From positions 133,241 to 197,240 of the forward strand of contig JAEYUC010000014.1 of the NCBI GenBank assembly GCA_023433705.1: DNA of 64,000 nucleotides, given 5' to 3'. The DNA comes from Pseudomonadota bacterium (GTDB lineage Bacteria > Pseudomonadota > Gammaproteobacteria > Steroidobacterales > Steroidobacteraceae). Positions 59,483 through 64,000 of this stretch are shown here, in pieces (positions within the stretch are counted from its first letter, which is position 1; the number at the start of each line of letters is the position of its first letter). A program made the position numbers and the translations under genes. The notes under the pieces were generated by a model, which worked only from the letters and a program-made list of their open reading frames with translations, was not told the DNA's origin and did no database searches.

Positions 59483-61123
59483 ATGAAATTCTGGGGAGCA
59501 CTGGTCGGCATTGCCCTGCTCGCGGGCTGCGGCGGCGGAGGAAGCGGCTCGTCTGGCGGGAATCCGCCCGGAAACACGCCACCACCGACCGGAAACAACC
59601 CACCGCCGGCCGGACCCCAGGTCGAGTTCCGCGACCTGGAAGGATCGACCCCGGCGGATGCCGCGCTCGGGCAGCCGCTCACGGTGAACTGGACCATCCC
59701 GCCAGGATTGACCCCAGCCTCGATCACGCTCGAGGCCACGGTCACCGCGGGCCCCGTGGCGCTGCAGACGCAGTGCTCGGTGAACGCCGGCACGATCGCC
59801 CCCGACGCGACCTCCGCGACGATTACGATTCCGAACACCTGCGGACCCCGCACCGCGCGGCGGGTCGAGTTGCGCCTGACTGTCGATAGCGCCTCGAATC
59901 AGCGATCCACGGCGACTCACCTGTTCGCCGCGCCGGCGACACCGGAAACCTTCGCGCCGCGACGCGTGAACCTGCCGATGCTGCGCATCACCACCGACAA
60001 TCTCGCGCCGATCGTCAGCCGGGACGTATACCTCGACGGCCAGATGAGCCTCGAGTCCAATGTCGTGGGCGAGGCCGCTGTCATCGGCGGAATACAAATA
60101 CGTGGGCGCGGCAACTCGACCTGGGACCTGTTCCCGAAGAAGCCGTATCGGCTGAAGCTCACCGACCGCCAGCCGCTGCTCGGCATGCCCTCGAGCCGCG
60201 ACTGGGTCCTGCTGGCTAACTACTCGGACAAGACGATGCTGCGCAACGCGCTCGCCATGCAGCTCGGCACCGCCATCGGCATGCCTTGGGCGCCGCGCTC
60301 GGCGTTTGTCGAGGTCTACATCAACGACCGATACGAGGGCGTGTATCAGCTCATCGAGAACATCAAGATCGCCGCGGGCCGCGTGGAGATCGACGAACTC
60401 GACGAGGACGACGTGGCCGCAGACGTGGTGACCGGCGGCTATCTGCTCGAGGTCGATTTCCGGCGCGACGGTTACACGATCGAGACTGCGCACGAGCAGC
60501 TTCCGATCGTATTCCAGGATCCCGAGGAGCCCGCGCAGGCGCAGGAAGCCTACGTCCGCGACTACCTCGACGGATTCGAGACGGTGCTGCGCTCCGGCGA
60601 TTTCGCCGATCCCGTCAACGGATACGCGGCGTACATCGACGTGGATTCGTTCGTCCGCTGGTTCCTGGTCAACGAGGTGTTCCGCAACTACGACGCCCGC
60701 ATGGCGACCAGTTGCTGGATGTACAAGCCCCGCGGCGGGAAGTTGCACATGGGTCCGCTGTGGGACTTCGACATCGCCGCCGGCAACATCAACTACGGCG
60801 ATGGCTTCCTGACGTCGGGATGGTGGGTGCGGGATGCGCCGTGGTTTTCGCGGCTGTTCGAGGATCCGGCGTTCGCGGCGCGCGCGCGGCAGATATGGAA
60901 CGAGATGCGCGCGGAACAGTTGCCGCAGATGCTGCAGTCGCTGCGCACCCGCGCGGCCTCGCTGCAACAGGCGCAGCTCAACAACTTCCAGCGGTGGCCA
61001 ACACTCGAGGTGTACGTCTGGCCCAACTTCCGGATTCCGGGCAGTTACGAGGGCGAGCTCGATTATCTCGAGTCCTGGCTCACCGCGCGCATCTCGTGGA
61101 TGGACTCGCAGTTCGATCCCTGA
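59483..61123 (+). CDS. CotH-like kinase family lipoprotein
   Basis: Starting at ATG 59483 (ribosome binding site GGGGAGG), the 546-residue protein has lipobox LLAGC and a Gly/Ser/Pro-rich spacer. An Ig-like domain (about 45-145) precedes the CotH domain: IQIRGRGNSTWDLFPKKPYRLKL, LLANYSDKTMLRN, EVYINDRYEGVYQLIENIKI and the metal-binding GPLWDFDIAAGN. CotH proteins are atypical kinases that phosphorylate secreted proteins; in Gram-negatives the targets are unknown. It is inserted between rpmB and radC, which are normally close. Confidence 0.88.
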   Translation: MKFWGALVGIALLAGCGGGGSGSSGGNPPGNTPPPTGNNPPPAGPQVEFRDLEGSTPADAALGQPLTVNWTIPPGLTPASITLEATVTAGPVALQTQCSVNAGTIAPDATSATITIPNTCGPRTARRVELRLTVDSASNQRSTATHLFAAPATPETFAPRRVNLPMLRITTDNLAPIVSRDVYLDGQMSLESNVVGEAAVIGGIQIRGRGNSTWDLFPKKPYRLKLTDRQPLLGMPSSRDWVLLANYSDKTMLRNALAMQLGTAIGMPWAPRSAFVEVYINDRYEGVYQLIENIKIAAGRVEIDELDEDDVAADVVTGGYLLEVDFRRDGYTIETAHEQLPIVFQDPEEPAQAQEAYVRDYLDGFETVLRSGDFADPVNGYAAYIDVDSFVRWFLVNEVFRNYDARMATSCWMYKPRGGKLHMGPLWDFDIAAGNINYGDGFLTSGWWVRDAPWFSRLFEDPAFAARARQIWNEMRAEQLPQMLQSLRTRAASLQQAQLNNFQRWPTLEVYVWPNFRIPGSYEGELDYLESWLTARISWMDSQFDP

Positions 61124-61152
61124 ACGAATCATCACGGCGACCGCACGCGGTC

Positions 61153-61184
61153 TTGACTCTGACGCTGCGTCAACCTTCATGTTC
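61153..61184 (+). promoter_or_regulatory. MerR-type promoter/operator of the TipAS regulator
   Basis: TTGACT (61153-61158) is followed by the dyad TGACGC-T-GCGTCA (61160-61172) and a -10-like CATGTT near 61179. The long spacer of 20 bases with a dyad inside is the classic MerR-family layout, implying autoregulation. Confidence 0.65.
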
Positions 61185-61211
61185 TGCGGGCCACAGCGGA
61201 AGGAGAAGCCC

Positions 61212-61967
61212 TTGGAATGGTCGATTCGGGAACTGGCGCAGCTCGCGGGGACGACGAGCCGGACGCTGCGCCACTACGACGAGATCGGATTACTGCCGCC
61301 ATCGAGCATCGGGGCCAACGGTTACCGGTACTACGACGAAGGCTCGCTGATCCGCCTGCAACGCATCCTGCTGTTGCGCGAACTCGGGCTCGGATTGCCC
61401 CAGATCGCCGAGGTGCTCGACCGCGACAAGAGCGAACGATTGGCGCTCGAGGCGCACCTGACCTGGTTGCGGCAGGAGCAGGATCGCCTGGCACGGCAGA
61501 TCCAGTCGGTGACATCCACGATCGACGCATTGAAAGGAGATACGCGGCTCATGGTTGAGAAGATGTTCGACGGGTTCGACCACACCCGATACAAGGATGA
61601 AGTCGAAGAGCGCTGGGGAAAGGACGCGTACGCGAAAGGCGACGCCTGGTGGCGCGGCATGAGCGATGCGGAAAAGTCCGCCTGGAAGCAGCGCAGCGAA
61701 AGGCTGGGCGTGGCATGGGCGACGGCTGCGGACAGAGGAGTCGCGCCCGACAGTGACGAGGCGCAGGCACTCGCGGCCGATCATGTCGAGTGGTTGGAAG
61801 CCATTCCGGGAACACCTCGAGCGAACATGAAGGCGTATGTCATCGGACTCGGCGAGTTGTACGTGGCCGATCCGCGCTTCGCCGCCAACTACGCGACTGA
61901 TGGCAGCAACAAAGGCGCCATGTTCGTGCGCGATGCGTTGCGAATCTATGCGGAGGCGAACTTGTAA
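61212..61967 (+). CDS. MerR family regulator with TipAS effector domain
   Basis: A 251-residue activator. The TTG start at 61212 has GGAAGGAG upstream. The winged helix-turn-helix (about residues 1-70) reads WSIRELAQLAGTTSRTLRHYDEIGLL and GYRYYDEGSL. A dimerisation coiled coil (about 80-120) leads to a TipAS domain (about 130-250) with YKDEVEERWG and GLGELYVADPRF. TipAL-type proteins bind thiopeptide or other cyclic antibiotics and switch on resistance genes. No efflux or resistance gene is adjacent; a self-controlled promoter lies upstream. Confidence 0.9.
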   Translation: MEWSIRELAQLAGTTSRTLRHYDEIGLLPPSSIGANGYRYYDEGSLIRLQRILLLRELGLGLPQIAEVLDRDKSERLALEAHLTWLRQEQDRLARQIQSVTSTIDALKGDTRLMVEKMFDGFDHTRYKDEVEERWGKDAYAKGDAWWRGMSDAEKSAWKQRSERLGVAWATAADRGVAPDSDEAQALAADHVEWLEAIPGTPRANMKAYVIGLGELYVADPRFAANYATDGSNKGAMFVRDALRIYAEANL

Positions 61968-61990
61968 AGGCCGCTCGTGACGCGTTGCTT

Positions 61991-62698
61991 CTAGAGAAGT
62001 CCCCGCTCGGCGAACGAAAGGCAGGTGTTGTCGCCGACGATGAGGTGATCGAGCACGCGGATATCGACGAGCGCGAGCGCGTCGCGCAGCCGGCGCGTGA
62101 TCAACTCGTCCGCCTGGCTCGCCTCGGCGACGCCCGAAGGATGGTTGTGCGCGAAGATCAACGCGGCTGCGTTGTACTGCAGCGCCTGGCGCACGATCTC
62201 GCGCGGGTGAACGCTGGCGCCGTCGATGGTGCCGCGAAAGATTTCCTCGAAGTGGATGAGCCGGTGGCGATTGTCGAGGTGCAGGCAGCAGAACACCTCG
62301 TATGGCCGGTCGCGAAGCTGCGCGGTGAGGAACTGGCGCGTGGCGGCGGGCGCGTTCATGACAGGGCCGGCGCGCAGCGCCTCGCGGTAGTGCCGGCGCG
62401 CAAGTTCGAGCGCGGACATCAGCGTCGCGTACCGGGCCGGACCCAGGCCGCGCAGGTCGAGCAGAGTGGCGGCATCGGCGCTGAGCAGCCGCCGCAGGCT
62501 GCCGCCAAAGTGCCGCAAGAACTCCCGGGCAACGTCGATCGCGGTTGCGCCGCTATGGCCGGTGCCGATCAGCACCGCGAGCAATTCCGCATCGGAAAGC
62601 GCCTGCGGGCCGAGTTCCAGGAGCCGTTCGCGCGGGCGTTCGCCCCGTGGCCAGTGGTTTATGTTCGAGCCTTCCCGTGGCTCCGTGCGTTCGTCCAT
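61991..62698 (-). CDS. radC: RadC family JAB-domain protein
   Basis: A 235-residue protein: an N-terminal helix-hairpin-helix region (RERLLELGPQALSDAELLAVLIGTG, then LRGLGPARYATL) and a C-terminal JAMM-type domain with Glu in FEEIFRGT, the pair in FAHNHPSGVAEASQAD. The biochemical role is unsettled despite the old repair name. The start at ATG 62698 gives the family N-terminus; upstream codons are not conserved-looking. It is divergent from coaBC, as in many gammaproteobacteria. Confidence 0.94.
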   Translation of the reverse strand: MDERTEPREGSNINHWPRGERPRERLLELGPQALSDAELLAVLIGTGHSGATAIDVAREFLRHFGGSLRRLLSADAATLLDLRGLGPARYATLMSALELARRHYREALRAGPVMNAPAATRQFLTAQLRDRPYEVFCCLHLDNRHRLIHFEEIFRGTIDGASVHPREIVRQALQYNAAALIFAHNHPSGVAEASQADELITRRLRDALALVDIRVLDHLIVGDNTCLSFAERGLL

Positions 62699-62832
62699 GC
62701 CGCATCTTGCCCACGCCGGCCGGCCCCGTGACAGCCGGAAATCCCACGAAAACAACGAATAACGTGGATATAACCCGCAGCGATAGGGCCCAAACCTTTG
62801 TGACTGGCGGCCCGCCCCGGTGGGTACCGATA

Positions 62833-64000
62833 ATGCCGGCCATGCAAGGCAAGCGTGTATTACTCGGCGTGACCGGCGGCATCGCCGCGTACAAGAGCCC
62901 GGACCTGGTGCGCCGTCTGCGCGAGCAGGGCGCGGAAGTCCAGGTCGTGCTCACCGCCGGCGCGCGGGAGTTCGTCACCCCGATGACCTTCCAGGCCGTA
63001 TCCGGCCGGGAAGTGCGCAGCGACCTGTGGGATCCCGAGGCCGAGAAGGCGATGTCGCACATCGAGCTCGCGCGCTGGGCCGATCTCGTGATCATCGCGC
63101 CCGCCACCGCCGACTTCATCGCACGCCTCGCTACCGGCCAGGCCGACGATCTGCTGACTACCCTGTGCCTCGCGACCGACCGCCCCATCGCACTCGCGCC
63201 CGCGATGAACCGCGTCATGTGGTCGAACGCCGCCACGCAGGCGAACGTCGCAACGTTGAAGGCGCGCGGCATCCACATCTGGGGACCCGGCGAGGGCGAC
63301 CAGGCCTGCGGCGAAGTCGGCGCGGGAAGAATGCTCGAGCCCACGCAGCTGGCGGGTTTCGCCGCGAACATCATCGCGCCTACGGGTCCGCTCGCGGGCA
63401 AACGACTGTTGCTGACCGCGGGACCGACGCGCGAGCGCATCGATCCGGTGCGTTTCATCAGCAACCGCAGCTCGGGAAAGATGGGCTTCGCGGTGGCCGC
63501 CGCGGCGCGCGACGCCGGCGCCGACGTGACAATCGTCAGCGGCCCGGTGAATCTGCCGACGCCGCCCGGCGTGAAACGCATCGACGTCGAGAGCGCGGCC
63601 GACATGCTGAACGCCGTGCTGAAGAATCTCGACGGCGTGGACATCTTCGTCGCGACGGCCGCCGTCGCGGACTACCGGCCGGCGTCCCCGGTCGAGTGCA
63701 AGATCAAGAAGACGAACGAGTCGATGGACCTCAAGATGGAGCGCACGGTCGACATCCTCGCGACCGTCGCGGCGCGCGCGCCGCGTCCCTTCGTCGTCGG
63801 CTTCGCCGCCGAGACGGATTCCGTGGAACAATACGCGCGTCAGAAACTGCTCAAGAAGAACCTCGACATGATCGCGGCCAACGAAGTCGGGCACGACAAG
63901 GTGTTCGAGAAGGATGACAACGCATTACTCGTCCTGTGGCGCGACGGCCGGCGCGAACTGCCGCGCGCGCCGAAGGTGACGCTGGCGCGCGATCTCGTCG
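62833..64000 (+). CDS. coaBC: Phosphopantothenoylcysteine decarboxylase/synthetase CoaBC, 3' end cut by window
   Basis: A bifunctional coenzyme A enzyme. The N-terminal CoaC flavoprotein has LLGVTGGIAAYKSPDLVRRL, catalytic His in AMSHIELARWAD, and the PAMN and GPGEGDQACGEVGAGRM motifs. The CoaB part begins GKRLLLTAGPTRERIDPVRFISN and SSGKMGFAVAAAA, followed by VATAAVADYRP and KIKKTNE. 389 codons are visible; about 10-15 more are expected to the right. ATG 62833 (GGTGGG upstream) is preferred; ATG 62842 is an alternative. Confidence 0.97.
   Translation, partial: MPAMQGKRVLLGVTGGIAAYKSPDLVRRLREQGAEVQVVLTAGAREFVTPMTFQAVSGREVRSDLWDPEAEKAMSHIELARWADLVIIAPATADFIARLATGQADDLLTTLCLATDRPIALAPAMNRVMWSNAATQANVATLKARGIHIWGPGEGDQACGEVGAGRMLEPTQLAGFAANIIAPTGPLAGKRLLLTAGPTRERIDPVRFISNRSSGKMGFAVAAAARDAGADVTIVSGPVNLPTPPGVKRIDVESAADMLNAVLKNLDGVDIFVATAAVADYRPASPVECKIKKTNESMDLKMERTVDILATVAARAPRPFVVGFAAETDSVEQYARQKLLKKNLDMIAANEVGHDKVFEKDDNALLVLWRDGRRELPRAPKVTLARDLV

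Overview
The window is GC-rich (roughly two thirds G+C) chromosomal DNA of a gammaproteobacterium. The strongest taxonomic clue is gene content and order: rpoH-ftsX-ftsE-ftsY followed by rsmD, coaD, mutM, rpmG, rpmB, radC and coaBC, two blocks that are separate in E. coli but lie together here. A PEP-CTERM protein, Asp-box and DUF11 surface proteins and a Pla-1/cef-type lipase suggest a Steroidobacter/Nevskia/Xanthomonadales-like environmental lineage, but that placement is an inference. No phage, insertion sequence, CRISPR array, rRNA or tRNA gene was seen. Both ends cut genes: gltD on the left, coaBC on the right.

Region 1-16 kb: end of gltD, a secreted caspase-like C13 peptidase, an MFS efflux pump, an ECF sigma factor fused to a truncated membrane anti-sigma domain, a 1,025-aa DUF11 surface protein, a probable sigma54-driven small RNA, two small secreted proteins, a sodium:amino-acid symporter with a YjdF-like partner, and a very large periplasmic DUF3857/transglutaminase/TPR protein. 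Region 16-28 kb: MazG-like pyrophosphohydrolase, a frameshifted NYN nuclease, a DUF481/secreted protein pair, a serine hydrolase lipoprotein, aquaporin, a TonB-domain protein, an MFS symporter, and a LemA-DUF2207 pair. Region 28-44 kb: GH5 mannanase-like enzyme, a hybrid sensor kinase, SMP-30-like protein, 2OG-Fe oxygenase, rhomboid protease and alpha/beta hydrolase, a long structured RNA, a PdsS/PdsR-type two-component pair, orphan ExbD, GST, and an Asp-box protein with a GlyGly-CTERM tail. Region 43-64 kb: glutaryl-CoA dehydrogenase, DUF962, thioesterase, OmpA lipoprotein, methyltransferase, PEP-CTERM protein, then the conserved housekeeping cluster with a lipase, ggt, an AlkA-like glycosylase, a CotH-like lipoprotein and a MerR/TipAS regulator inserted.

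The most unusual material is non-coding. (a) Bases 35547-35923 (minus) hold a self-contained RNA gene with promoter and terminator, whose predicted fold has three hairpins with the identical loop AAGAAA; it matches no family I can name. (b) Bases 8350-8463 pair a consensus sigma54 promoter with a short transcript carrying an anti-Shine-Dalgarno-like C-rich stretch and a strong terminator. (c) Bases 58607-58827 look like a roughly 220-nt RNA with two mutually exclusive long helices. (d) Several families of palindromic repeats sit at gene 3' ends. Two 94-95 bp elements share one architecture (32-bp arms, 30-31 bp spacer), and repeat DNA encodes the last residues and stop codon of three unrelated proteins, each gaining a Val-Pro-Gly tail.
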